From NCBI RefSeq assembly GCF_016801865.2, contig NC_068938.1, forward strand, positions 10,664,520-10,728,519: a stretch of 64,000 nucleotides of DNA, written 5' to 3'. The translations under genes and the position numbers were made by a program. The notes below the pieces were generated by a model, which saw nothing but the letters and a program-made list of their open reading frames with translations, ran no database searches and was not told the DNA's origin. Numbering within the stretch: position 1 is the stretch's first letter; each line of letters starts with the position of its first letter. Of the stretch, positions 46,487-57,962 are shown one piece after another. The stretch is from Culex pipiens pallens (taxonomy: Eukaryota > Arthropoda > Insecta > Diptera > Culicidae).

Positions 46487-46899
46487 TTATAAGGCTTTCT
46501 AGGCCCAGTGAAAAAAAAAATATAATTTAACTCAAAAATGACGAACTCCTCGTCACAGTGTCCTGATGCAAACAATAGAGTTATCTACGTGCGCATGTAT
46601 TGCGTGTACGTACACGAAAAAGATTGAGGTTAAATTTTGTACCAGCCAGCAAAACAAATGGTGTGCTAGTGTGTGTGAGATCGGGCTTAGATAGCTCTAT
46701 GATCGAGCTGTAGCTGTCACAGCCCTGCGAAGTATGTTGGCTGACATATCGGGCAGTCAGTCAAATAAACCAGCTAGAAGTCGCCTGCCAAAAAAATTTT
46801 GCTAGAAAGAGATAGGAAACCTGATGCAAACAAACGTCCAGCTGTCATGTAAACATACTTTGAATGTGTTGGTAAATTTCTGACTAGAAAGCCTTATAA
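46487..46899. repeat. MITE with TTATAAGGCTTTCTAG ends, about 413 bp
   Basis: Perfect 16-bp TIRs at 46487-46502 and 46884-46899. The interior includes the dispersed CGTGTACGTACACG repeat also at 20480-20612. A single end (GACTAGAAAGCCTTA) recurs at about 53090. Confidence 0.8.
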
Positions 46900-47023
46900 G
46901 GGCATCTCCACCGCAGAGATCTAATTGCGAGGCAAACCTATCGGTTGGATCCCCAGTTTTAGCTTTGCTCCGTAGCTAATACACGTTTTCGCACCGCTGG
47001 GAGCTAATTTGGCTACCGAACCG
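46900..47023. mobile_element. One end of a Harbinger-like element
   Basis: GGGCATCTCCACCGCAGAG and the next 110 bases match the right end of 33556-36605 in inverse orientation. The element then runs into the 8-bp satellite; the other terminus is missing. Confidence 0.75.
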
Positions 47024-47334
47024 AAGAATTTAAGAATTTAAGAATTTAAGAATTTAAGAATTTAAGAATTTAAGAATTTAAGAATTTAAGAATTTAAGAA
47101 TTTAAGAATTTAAGAATTTAAGAATTCAAGAATTTAAGAATTTAAGAATTTAAGAATTTAAGAATTTAAGAATTTAAGAATTTAAGAATTTAAGAATTTA
47201 AGAATTTAAGAATTTAAGAATTTAAGAATTTAAGAATTTAAGAATTTAAGAATTTAAGAATTTAAGAATTTAAGAATTTAAGAATTTAAGAATTTAAGAA
47301 TTTAAGAATTTAAGAATTTAAGAATTTAAGAATT
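47024..47334. repeat. Perfect (AAGAATTT)n satellite, about 39 copies
   Basis: 311 bp of an 8-bp unit with a single variant near 47128 (AAGAATTC). The array resumes for about three units at 47991-48013 after an inserted palindrome. The complementary AAATTCTT unit is scattered in the related Harbinger element at 34100-34200. Confidence 0.97.
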
Positions 47335-47993
47335 GGGTCCTAAAATGAAGCTTAGATTGCTGATATTATTGTTTACAGCGATAAAGCTTATTTTTCTGAG
47401 TACAATGACCCTTTGTACGACCACAAAGAGTTTAAAATGGATTTTTAAATCAATTTTGAAAAATTAACTTCGCGGTCCTTCTTGACAGAAAAGTTCCTAC
47501 TTGACAGCTCGTTTCAAGGGGACCATAGTTGATCCATCGAAAAAATGTTGTCTTGTCAATATTTTTTTTGCATTAAAATGAAAAAAAAAAGTGATCAGAA
47601 ATGGTTTTTGATCGTGTTTTTTACCGTTGTACATAAAAATTGACATAGAGCTTTAGTACCCAATTGGGTACTAAAGCCCTATGTCAATTTTTATGTACAA
47701 CGGTAAAAAACACGATTAAAAACCATTTCTGATCACTTTTTTTCATTTTAATGCAAAATTTTTTTTGACAAGACAACATTTTTCCGATGGATCAACTATG
47801 GTCCCCTTGGAACGAGCTGTCAAGTAGGAACTTTTCTGTCAAGAAGGACCGCGAGGTTAATTTTTCAAAATTGATTTAAAAATCCATTTTAAACTCCTTG
47901 TGCTCGTACAAAGGGTCATTGTACTCAGAAAAATAAGCTTTATCGCTGTAAACAATAATATCAGCAATCTAAGCTTCATTTTAGGACCCAATT
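47331..47993. repeat. 663-bp near-perfect palindrome: two MITE copies head to head
   Basis: The arms 47331-47663 and 47664-47993 are inverted copies with only a few differences and meet at ACCCAATTGGGT with no loop. Each arm has its own AATTGGGTMCTAAA-type ends. A single copy lies at 55557-55892. The palindrome splits the AAGAATTT array at AATT. No coding frame. Confidence 0.9.
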
Positions 47994-48295
47994 TAAGAAT
48001 TTAAGAATTTAAGAATACAGGATTTAATTTTTTTTAAATGTTTGTATTATAACCCAATTTGGGTACTCCCCCTTCACCGTGCACAACAGATGCGCATCCA
48101 AGTGACATTTCTCGCAACGGATTCGTTCGCCGCTAAACTGGCACCACTGCGCGCTCGTCTCGTTCTCCTGTCAAAACTGCAGTGTAAAATTTTCCCGTGA
48201 TGTGATGTGAGAAACACAGCGCGACATTTTGTTTGCCCGAAAATAGTGCACTTTTTCCGGTTGAAATTGTCGCAGATCGCTCGGCCCGCCCCACA

Positions 48296-50850
48296 ATGGA
48301 ATCGTGGTGCCGGATCTGCTCCCGGAGCGACGAGTTCCGGCGCTTTCCGCTGTTTTCCGTGGCGGACGTTAGCCAGGAGGTGATTGCGAAAATGATCACA
48401 AGCTGCACGGACACACAGGTAAGGGAGGGTGGGAAGACGGAAGGGGGTGTGTTGAGTCCGAGTGCGGCCATTATTTGGGTGTTTTGTTTTTTCTCCTGCG
48501 ATGTTCCGTGTAGGTCTCGAGCGAGGACGGGCTGCCCCAACAGATATGTCCGGACTGTTTGATTACGCTGAGCTTGGCGTACTCGTTTCGGAGGTTGTGC
48601 CGCCGGACGGACGCAAAGTTTCGGGAGACGTTTGACCCAAGGGCGCCTGCGGAACATATGGCGACGGGAGGCAGCCAGCCACGGCGATCACAGTCACAGG
48701 TTGGCCTGGATGAGAGTGGTGGTGGCGGGGTGGTGTACGATTCCGTTCCGGTGATTAAGGAGGAGGTTGAGTTTTACGAGTACGAGTGCAGTGCGCCGCC
48801 GCCGCCCCCACCGGAGGACCAGTGGGTCATTCAGAACCCGCGGACCATTCACGAGGCAACGGCGGGAGCCATGACCGTGCTGCACAATCCGGGTGGCCAG
48901 TATCAGGAAGAAGAAGGTGGCATCGGCGAGCAGCCGGATGTAGACGACATGATGAGCTCGATGGTGCCGATGGTTACGATGGAGGAGGGCGGCGGCGGGA
49001 TCGATCCGGCCGAGTATGGCGAAAGTTCCGGCAGCGGCCAACGCAAGAAAAAACACGAACCGGAACGATTCAGCAAGCGCATCCGACGACAGGTGAGTAC
49101 CTTTAGAGAGAATCTGTAGAAAATGGGAGAAGGTTGGTCCCCCGGGGTTGGGTGGGTTGTTTGTAGGGTTTTCGAGTATCGCGTCCAGTTGTTGCGTTGA
49201 ACCGTTGAATCGCTCGTACAAAGTGTAGACCGCACGGACCAATCGTGTGCTTATTTTTCTGTTTCTTCTTGCCAGAGTGAGGAATTTTATGAAGTGGAAT
49301 ACACTGGCGAAGCGAAAGAGCTTGAAGTGCTTAAAACTTCCAGGGGTAAGGATCTGTTGGCGCTGGACGGGTACATGTTCTACAAGAATTCCCAGGTGAG
49401 TGCCGACTCGTGCGTTGCGCGGTTCTTAACAATTACTCCAACGGCGGTTTCTTTTTAGCGTGGAACCAGATGTTACTGGGAGTGCAAAGGTCAGCAGCGG
49501 AGGCCCAGCGAAGGTCCGCTGTTCAAGTGTCCAGCACGAGTTACGACCGATTTCTTCGACAATCGGCACGAGCTGTTTTCGTACAAAAGGTTGCACACGC
49601 ATCCGCCGGATCCCTCCCGAATACAGGAGGTCAAGCAGAGGAACCTATTGAAAGAGTGCGCCGCGACGTACGACTCGACAAAACCGTCGGAAATCATGAG
49701 CCAAGTGATGAACGCCACCGGATTACCTCACAGCGCAGAAATGCTAATCAGCAAGAACGCCCAACGAAAGATAATTATGCGAGCCCGGATGGAAGAAACG
49801 CCCACCTCGGAAACGGTTCCCCTTGACGCGATCGACGTTCCGTTCGAGTGTCTTCAAACCGTCGATGGGAACCAGTTCTACCAAGGCAACTGTACGGGAC
49901 CGAACGGCACGGCGTTCCTTTTCGCAACACAAGAAGACATCAAAAATCTAGCCGAATCCTCCTTCTGGCTCGTGGCCTCCACCTACTCGGCCAAAACCGG
50001 CCTTCAGCGTCAGCTGCTGACGATTCAAGGCAGCGTTGGTCCCTTCCACCAGCAAGCATTCCCCGTGGCGTTCGTCCTCCTCTCCGGATCGTCACAAGAG
50101 CTCTACCAAGAAGTGCTCGCCAAGATCAAAACCATCGCCGAAGTCATCAAAGCCAAGCTCAACCCGCAGCTCGTGCTGACGGACTTTGAGCAACCTCTAG
50201 TCAACGCGCTGGAAGCCGAGTTCCCCCACACCCGGCAGTCGGTCTGCTTTTTCCACTACTCGCGCCAACTCTTTCGAACAGTAGAACCGCACGGCCTGCT
50301 CGCCTCCTTCGAGAAGAACCAATGGCTTGCGCAAAACTTCAAACGAGTCAAAGCTCTCGCCTTCCTTCCCCCGGAGCACATTCCGGACGCATTCTACGTG
50401 CTCAAATCCAACGCCCCACTCGAATTGCACCGCTTCCTGGACGACTTCGCCGAACAGTACATCTTCGGCAAGGTCCAAATCCTCTCCGCGGACAACGTAG
50501 CCCGAGCGCGGCCTCAATTTCCCACCGCATTCTGGTCCATGTACACCAACATCATGCAGGGCATCCCAAACACGTACAACCAAACCAAGGACTGGCACTA
50601 CCGGATGGCCCGAATGCTGACCAGTTACCACAGCGATCCGCACAAGGTGTTCAAGGCGTTCCGGCACGAGTACGCGGGCACGCAGGAAAAACGCGCCGCT
50701 CTGCAGTCCGGGGCAGGTCCCTCGCGGAAAACCGAAGACGACCATCGGATCCAGGCCGTGCGGACCATCACCACCAACTTTACCAGCTACTCGACGCTGC
50801 AGTTCCTCGACACGATCGCCGACAACCTGGAAGGCTTGAACACGTTCTGA
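48296..50850 (+). CDS. ZAD-FLYWCH-MULE fusion protein, four exons, 737 residues; probable domesticated transposase
   Basis: Exons 48296-48418, 48514-49092, 49276-49395 and 49459-50850, all phase 0 with GT/AG introns. Residues 1-75 form a ZAD domain (CRIC near residue 5, CPDC near 55), the dimerising domain of insect zinc-finger factors. An acidic, Gly/Pro-rich linker (85-220) and a basic patch KKKHEPERFSKRIRRQ (to 234) follow. A FLYWCH zinc finger (about 245-320) has CYWEC, FKCPAR and HTH. A MULE-transposase-like domain runs from about 395 to 660, with LLTIQG, LTDFEQPLVNAL and CFFHYSRQL. Against the usual MULE acids, the first Asp position reads Ala (VASTY, residue 447), the second Asp is kept (516), and the expected Glu before WH reads Lys (651). 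So strand-transfer activity is unlikely and a DNA-binding nuclear role is inferred. No terminal inverted repeats surround it. AATAAA follows the stop. Confidence 0.9.
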
Positions 50851-50863
50851 TAGTTTGATGTGT

Positions 50864-50869
50864 AATAAA
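50864..50869 (+). terminator. Polyadenylation signal AATAAA of the ZAD-FLYWCH-MULE gene
   Basis: Lies 14 bp after the TGA at 50848-50850. A very short 3'UTR is implied; 50880-51060 is GC-richer but has no recognised gene. Confidence 0.6.
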
Positions 50870-51076
50870 GAAACCATTTGTCTGAAACGTGCGCTCTTTT
50901 TCTTTTCGATCCCGGGAAGAACCTCGTAATGTACCGGTAGCGTTACGAGATCCACCACCAAAGCCCTGCACTAAATCAAGTACGGCGTGCCAAAGCGCGA
51001 GGCAACCCGGATGTGCCTACAACATTGCGCGCTTCGGTTGCAAGCGATTCAGAGGAGTTAAATATTCTGTACACTA

Positions 51077-52703
51077 GCAGGGTGGTCACTCAAGTCGGGG
51101 ATTTGCCAAAATCCGCGAAAAACCGGGAAAAAGTCGTGAATTTGTGATTTTTGTTAAATGAATCCCAAGAATACTTGTCTGAAAATTATGTTCTAAACTC
51201 CCGAAGTTTTTGCCCTTGAATAATTTAGCAATATTTTCTACAATTTAAATTAAGTTTTTGTCTCCTGAATTGCCGAATGTTGTACTATTTAAAATTGATT
51301 TCACTTAATTCAATTCAATTCAATTTGTGTTTTTATTGAAAATTTAGCAGTTCTGTTCCAGGATGGTAAATTTGCAATTCAGAGATTTGGAGAACCTTTC
51401 AACTGAGATCAATTCATAAGCCTTTGCAGGGAGGGTACATATTTCTACGTTTAGAATTTGCTAGCTGAGTGCTCTTTATGGGAAAATAAATTTTGAGAAA
51501 CTTCACTTAATTCATCTCACTTGAAATTAATATTCCTAATAAATATTGGGTGATTATAATGGCATGCATTTCACAAACATTTTTATAATATTTTTTATGA
51601 AACAAATGAATTGTAATTAATTTTTGACTAAGTTTATCATCTAACTTTAAAACAATATCAAAGCTAATGAAACCCCAAAACAGTCCAAATTCGGTTATCC
51701 GAGAGGTTTATAGAGGTTTTTCTGTATACAAATTCTTAAAAAATGGTTAGCTGGCCTAATATTTTTAAATATTTAACTAAATTCATCAAGTCATTTAAGT
51801 TTCTTTAAACATTTCGCATGAAATGAGGATAAAACATAGAGTTAAACTGAATTTTTCATTGAAAAAACAATCATTTAAATACAGTCCAGACTCGATTATC
51901 CAAGGGCTTTGGCAAAATTTCACTTCGGATAATCGAATTACGAAAAAAAAATCAATGTCTTATTTTTGATTTTTGATGGTAGTACTTTTAAGTGATTTAG
52001 AATTTTTAAATCCAAGATGGCGGCCAAAATGGCGAAAATGATATATTGAAAAAAATGCAGTTTTTAATTTTCAGGCAAGCAACCTATCAAATTTCACCAA
52101 AAAGGGGATCGCGGAACTCGAATTTAATGTTTAAAGTAAGAAAAAAAAATACGATTTTTTCCGTGGTTTCATTATCCAAAGTCCCATACAAACCTTCGGA
52201 TAATCGAATTTGGACTGCACCTTTATTAATCAATAAAGATTTTAAAAATAAAATAAAAACAGAATTTACAAAAAAAAATAGAATGGAACTTGGTAACAAC
52301 ATATTTTTAAACGTTTTCATGTTCAGAGCGTTATTTGATAAAATAAAAACTAAATTCAATTATTTTTTACTCTCTAGGGTAAAGGGTTTCACTCCTACAA
52401 AAGCTTTATTATAAATGTATTGCTAAGTTTCTACTTTTACTTAAATCGTCAATATTTAGATTTTTAAAATTAAATTAGAAATTTTGTTCGAAGGTGGATT
52501 CTACAGTTTTTCTTAATATGCCCTATAAACATATGAAACACAATAGCTTATAGGACCTTTAAAAAGAAACTCAAGATATTAACATTTTTTATAAAAGGTA
52601 TTGATTTTTTATCATTTAATAAGAAGTGCTTATTATTTTAGGTTCTGGAATTTCGGGAAAAAGTCGGAAATTTGAAAATCGGAATTGAGTGGTCACCCTG
52701 GAA
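51077..52703. mobile_element. hAT-like element, 1.63 kb, with perfect 8-bp target duplication
   Basis: GTACACTA occurs at 51069-51076 and 52704-52711. Ends CAGGGTGGTCACTCAAG and complement of TTGAGTGGTCACCCTG, with GGGAAAAAGTCG-type motifs just inside both ends. No transposase frame. A Tc1/mariner MITE is nested inside (51882-52217). Same end type as 1117-3091. Confidence 0.85.
51882..52217. mobile_element. Tc1/mariner-type MITE nested in the hAT element
   Basis: Starts CAGTCCAGACTCGATTATCC after TA and ends CGAATTTGGACTG. It has the same CAAGATGGCGGCC core as 23167-23552. The right flank is CA rather than TA. Confidence 0.8.
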
Positions 52704-52711
52704 GTACACTA

Positions 52712-53185
52712 TAATTTTTTAACATTTCCAGGGTTGTTATTGCGCGTATTCCCGAGAAAGACACGCGGCAAACCAGCCTCGAAACGACGCGCCGCACTTT
52801 CGGCAAATGCGTGCTGTCAAATCCCATTAGGTTTTACGCCGAGTCGATTTGGAGGTTAGAAAGCAGTGCACTGTTTACATGGACTTAGCACAGTTCGATA
52901 CAGTCGTCGATTTTGTTTGGGGAAATTCGTCGACAATCGACGAAGACCATGTAAACAGTGCACACGAGCTGTCAAATGACGTCACGGTGTAAAACCTAAT
53001 TAGGTTTTACAGCGTGACGTCACGAGCGCACACGCACACACATTTTTACTAAGACACACGGACTGTAAATGTGTTGGTAAATTTCTGACTAGAAAGCCTT
53101 AAAGACTTTCAAGTAATAAAGAAATATATTATTAGGAATTACATTCCGTTGAGTACAAAAACATCGATTTCTTAGAAGTTATTAT
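52712..53185. repeat. GC-rich region of nested palindromes with TGACGTCA sites
   Basis: GTGCACTGTTTACATGG (about 52870) pairs with CCATGTAAACAGTGCAC (about 52950), with a second inner inverted repeat around GTCGTCGATTTTG. At 52977-53021, GACGTCACGGTGTAAAACCT pairs with AGGTTTTACAGCGTGACGTC. Probably ends of DNA transposons; no gene seen. 53085-53100 is one end of the 46487 MITE family. Confidence 0.5.
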
Positions 53186-53649
53186 GATTTTTGCCTTCCT
53201 CACCCCACTGAGGCAAGGCTATAAAATTTCTCGAAAAATGAACTTCTTAAATAGGACTCCTAGATATACCTTCACGTATACCTATCGACTCAGAATCAAA
53301 TTCTGAACAAATGTCTGTGGGGATGTGTGTAGACATGATTTTTTTCTACAAGATTATCTCAGAACTGGCTGAACCGATCCGGCTTATTCTGTTCGTTTTG
53401 GGGTCCCCTAAGACCCTATTAAATTTTATTTTGTTTAGTAAAGTATTTACAAAGTTATGCCAAGAAAAAGATTTTTTTAGATACAAAAAGGGTGATTTTT
53501 TGCATAACCTCAAAAGCCAGGGTCTATTTGTTTACGTGCGAGAGTCGCGCCAGATGCGAAACGCCCGGTTGCCACATTGCTTCAAATGAGAGTCTGCATG
53601 TTTTCTGGAAAAGTCTGTATCAGGTATATTTTTTTTCATGAACATGTTA

Positions 53650-54848
53650 GGGCATCTCCAGCGCTGGGGTGCAAATCAAATTTGCACCCGGCTCATGAAT
53701 ACCGAGATCAAATTTGCCACCTTGAAAAAACTCCGTCATCCCCACCGCTAGGGTAGCAAATTTGCCACCGAAACAAGCCCACCGCGGGGGGCAAAAATGG
53801 GTTTTTATCATTTTTTGCTCTCGTTTACCTTCAAAATCAATAATTATGTGTTGATTCATGCCTAGAAATGCTAAAAGTTTATTAAACTTTTTAATCCTAT
53901 TGAAAATTTCAAAGAATTTCATTTTTCGAAAATGTCGAAAGTTAAACCATTTGCTACCCGATTTGATTCCCTGTTAGTTTGCTCTCGAGTTTGCCCCCGA
54001 GTCTCCCACCGCGCGTAGCAAAGCAGGTATCAAATTTGATCTCAAGTTCATCTGTAGAAGAAAAATATGTGTCGGTACCTGTCGGGTACTCATTTTCTGA
54101 TACCCGACAAGTACCGGCAAGCCGGGGGCAAAGTTTTGAATGCGTGTTTCGGAGATTTTTGTATGTCTGCTCTATGTATGATATGATGTATGATTCAAAA
54201 ATTCTAAAATTCCAAAATTCCAAAATTCAAAAATTCAAAAATTTAATAATTGAATAATTCAAAAATTTAAAAATTCAAAAATTCATTTTTTTTTAATTTT
54301 TGAAATTTTTTACATTTTTTCAATTTTTTAAAATTTATATTTTTTTTAATTTTTTTAAATTTTTTAAATTTTTTAAATTTTTTAAATTTTTTAAATTTTT
54401 TAAATTTTTTTTAAATTTTTTAAATTTTTTAATTTTTTTAAATTTTTTAATTTTTTTAAGTTTTTTAAATTTTTTAAATTTTTTAAAATTTTTAAATTTT
54501 TTTAATTTTTTTAATTTTTTTAAATTTTTTTAATTTTTTAAATTTTTTAAATTTTTTAAATTTTTTAAAATTTTTATTTTTTTTTAATTTTTGTAAATTT
54601 TTTAAATTTTTTAAATTAAAAAAAAAAATTAAATTTTTTAGATTTTATATTTTTTTTCCGTGCTTGATTTGATTTTTCCGTGCATAATTCCATTTGAAGC
54701 GGTAGCAAACAGACTGAATACCGGGTAGCAAAGTGAAATCCCGAAGAACTGAGAGCAAATTTGCTACCGCGACAGCTACCGCGATGGGGTTGACGTCGGG
54801 TGCAAATTAGCTTTGCTTCGATGTTTGCACCCAGCGCTGGAGATGCAC
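53650..54848. mobile_element. Harbinger-like element, 1.2 kb, with TTA duplication
   Basis: Starts GGGCATCTCCAGCGCTGGG and ends CCAGCGCTGGAGATGCAC, flanked by TTA at 53647-53649 and 54849-54851. The interior holds a 54190-54655 microsatellite of AAAATTC and AAATTTTTT units, which accounts for the Phe/Leu/Asn-repeat frame at 54300-54533. Confidence 0.85.
54294..54655. repeat. (AAATTTTTT)n degenerate satellite
   Basis: About 360 bp of 9-10-bp A/T-only units inside the Harbinger element. Confidence 0.9.
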
Positions 54849-54905
54849 TTAGGCTCCAACTTATTTTCATTATTACTTTGTAAATGTGAAGAAGGCACCA
54901 CCCAC

Positions 54906-55556
54906 ATAATTGTGGATTAAGAAACCTTTTTTCTGAAATTTTGGTTTATTTTTTCTGAATGTTATTTTTATTTCATATTTAACTTAAGTACGGAGCTAGG
55001 AAGGAATACTGGGAAGAAAAGTTGCGCACTCTTAAGAGCTTCACATCTTTTTTAATTTTTAAACCATTTTCAATTCTTTATTTTTATTTTCATTATAATT
55101 TAAAGTGAAAAAAATCTTGAATTAAATTCAAGATTAAATTATTAAAAAAATAGAAATTCAAAAAATATTTTTCATTTAGTTTTAAAAGAATTTAAAAAAA
55201 ATAGAGATTAAAAAATCCTAAATTTATAACTTTTTAAAAATTCTGGAATTCCGAACCTTTAAAAAAAGGACCGCATAATTCCTAAACTCTGGACTTTTAC
55301 ATAATGAAAAACAGCAGAATTCTTAAATTCTTAAATGCTATCATTTTTGTCACCATCTTAGATTACTTTGTAGCATTATTGGAGTCATAGAGAAGTTAGA
55401 GATAGGAGAAATAATACAATAATGATACAAACTTGGCGAAGATCATCGATCATCATCGTTCATTTTTGCAATTTTATTTAGTTTTTATATCTTCACTTCT
55501 AAATGGATAAATTTGTATTTTAATAATTAATCCGCGCCGGATTGGGTTTTTTTTCA
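54906..55556. other. AT-rich intergenic DNA, nothing recognised
   Basis: No frame, inverted repeat or known element seen apart from A/T-rich low complexity. Confidence 0.5.
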
Positions 55557-55892
55557 AATTGGGTCCTAAAATGAAGCTTAGATTGCTGATATTATTGTTC
55601 ACATCGATATAGCTTATTTTTCTGAGTACAATGACCGTTTGTACGACCATAAAGAGCTAAAAATGGATTTTTAAATCAATTTTGAAAAATTAACCTCGCG
55701 GTCCTTCTTGACAGAAAAGTTCCTACTTGACAGGTCGTTCCAAGGGGACCATAGTTGATCCATCGAAAAAATGTTGTCTTGTCAAAAAAAAAAAAAAATT
55801 GCATTAAAATGAAAAAAGTGATCAGAAATGGTTTTCAATCGTGTTTTTTACCGTTGTACATAAAAATTGGCATAGGGCTTTAGTACTCAATT
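55557..55892. repeat. Single copy of the AATTGGGTCCTAAA MITE
   Basis: 336 bp matching each arm of the 47331-47993 palindrome, from AATTGGGTCCTAAAATG to GGGCTTTAGTACTCAATT. It gives the ancestral single-unit form of the foldback. Confidence 0.85.
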
Positions 55893-56032
55893 CTCCTTCT
55901 CCGTTTTATTGTTTTATGAACATGATGTTACGAAGGGCGTAAAAATCCCATGTATTGTGTTACGTAATAAAAGAACGTTTCCTGAGAACAAAAACGTTAA
56001 GGGCCATCCATACACCACGTGAACACTTTTTT

Positions 56033-57465
56033 GTACACACTTAGATTTTTTTACCGTACTACCGTTTTTACCGAAATCTCAACAGCCGAGCGCTCGGTAG
56101 CCAGTCCGGTAAAAATTAGATTTACTGGGTGCTCAGTAAACTTGATTTTGACAGATCAGGTTAATCTGTACCAAGGAGCTCGGTAAAATTTTAACGGGCA
56201 CTCAGTTTAATTTCGGAACAATTACCGAGCTTACAGTAATGCCTTTTCCCCTTTTTGTTCATATTGATTTTGAAGGTTAGAATCAGACATGCATCGGCAC
56301 GCTCTGCACTGGAACATCAAATTAGCACTTACCTCAAGTTCAAAGTAAACTGCGCGTTGCACAGTGCTAGTGCTATAATTTAGCACTCCAAATAAACATC
56401 AATTTTCACAGACGCTGGGCAAAAACCGGTTGGCAAAAAGGTTCATTTCAACGATCCGTGATGTTTGTAGAGTCCCAAAGGGTACAATTGCTGATTAATT
56501 TTCTATAACATTTAACCCTTTCTTAATTAATTTTAAACTTCTCTTGCCATTTAAAAAAAACCGTGCCGTGCCAAACTGAAAGAAAAAAAAATACTTGTAG
56601 AGCTCAGTAATATTAACCGAGTTCCCAGTAAAATTCACCAAAATTTACCGAGCAATCAGTACTTCATTACCGAGCTGTTAAAAATAACCGAACACATGAG
56701 TTTACTGAGTTAATCAGCAGAATGAAATACCGTAGTTCGACGCCAACATTTCAAAAAGCATCATGTACAAACCATGCGTTTTGAGAAAAACGCATTAGAA
56801 TGTTGAGCATCCATTTTCAATTCCCATTTTAATATAAAAGCAAAATAAGATGTTCTAATGATAACAAACGATGGAAAACGTTGCTTTTATTGATACTTGA
56901 TCATCCAAATTCAATAAAACATTAGTTCCGTAATTTTATTTGAGAAAAACAAACATAACTTCTTTTTAAATCACCAACGTCTATATCACTCTGCTGTCAT
57001 TGAGGGGAGCGGTTTGTTATGATTCGTTTTTCTTCGCCGAATGTACATGGCGCTTTGTTAATGTTGCTTTTTTTTCGTCACGAGGTTCATGTAGTCTTTT
57101 GTTTGACAGATTGACAGGGTTATATAAACAGGGACTGCTGATGGCAGAGATTTTGTTTATGTTACTTTATTTAAAATCATGATTAAACAGACTTTACTGA
57201 AGTAACTTTTGCTCATTTTTGGTGGAGAGGTAGCTTATTAGGAGTACTTTCAGAATATGCAATAACCCTGAAAGGGTCAAAATGTACATGATGCCTTTTG
57301 AAATGTTACCGTCGAGTTCGGTAATTTACACTGAACTTCAGTAATTATTTTACTGTAGCATGGTAATTTTGACAAAAACTACTGATAGCTCAGTAAAATA
57401 TGACTTTTACTGAGCAATCTCAGTAAAAAAATTACCGAGTAACGAATTCCTGATTTAGTGTATAC
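56033..57465. mobile_element. TIR element rich in TTACCGAG/CTCGGTAA motifs, with nested element
   Basis: GTACACACTTAGAT at the left and ATTTAGTGTATAC at the right are imperfect TIRs. Many copies of ACCGAGC/GCTCGGT/ACTGAG lie subterminally on both sides. Interrupted by the 579-bp element at 56737-57315. It is inserted in a GGGCCATCCATACACCACGT remnant at 55999-56032. Confidence 0.55.
56737..57315. repeat. 579-bp TIR element, second copy of the 35565-36125 family
   Basis: Inverted relative to the first copy. TIRs begin TCGACGCCAACATTTC and TCGACGGTAACATTTC. The open stretch 57000-57182 on the plus strand encodes a peptide nearly the same as that at 35680-35922. Confidence 0.8.
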
Positions 57466-57962
57466 ATTTTAAAACCTCCCAAAACCACGCCAAATGTCTG
57501 GGTTGTTCGTTTCTTCAGTCGTTCGCTGTGTGTGGTGGATTGCCTGGGTGGAGCAAGGGCGTCTACGCGAAGGGTCCCTACACCCGCTAAAAATTGTTTT
57601 ACTTCTCAAAAACCTCAGATTTCCGTATGTGTAAAAAGGCTTTTTTGTACGGTGATCGCATATTTTTCTTTGAAAAGTGGAAGGAAAATCGAATACATTG
57701 TTTACTTATCATCAGAAATGCCATTACAATTTTAATCTTTTCGTGTAAATACTAGAGGTAAGTTAAGGAAGGCGAGCACCAAAAACTAACAACCTGTACA
57801 CTGCCGGAACTGTGTTGCCAAATCATTCAGCCTAACAATATGTACAGTACTCAACTCCATTTGCTGACCCTTACCGAAACCGATTCCGTGCCGGGTTACC
57901 CACAATCCACTTGAGCTGCATTTTTTCTGCTTGCATCCTTTCAGGGCACCAGCCGAAGAGAA
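57466..57962 (+). other. Upstream region of the pipsqueak-type gene
   Basis: An acceptor-like TGCATCCTTTCAG ends at 57944, 18 bp before the proposed ATG and in frame with it. So an upstream exon, coding or untranslated, is likely; none could be placed with confidence. Confidence 0.4.

Larger units (their letters stand above)
53186..54905. mobile_element. TIR element (TGCCTTCCTCAC ends) interrupted by a Harbinger element
   Basis: The left part 53186-53646 begins TTGCCTTCCTCACCCCACTG. The right part 54852-54905 ends with GTGAAGAAGGCACCACC, a partial complement of that start. The middle is the element at 53650-54848. The 92-codon frame at 53311-53589 belongs to this repeat and has no recognisable domain. 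Confidence 0.55.

Noticed and set aside
47024..47334. Regular short repeat considered as a CRISPR array
   Set aside because: The 8-bp units are contiguous with no spacers and the genome is eukaryotic.
48133..48657. 174-codon minus-strand frame over the ZAD exons
   Set aside because: Overlaps two spliced ZAD exons on the other strand and has no recognisable domain.
54300..54533. Phe/Leu/Asn-repeat open frame
   Set aside because: Pure A/T microsatellite inside the Harbinger-like element.
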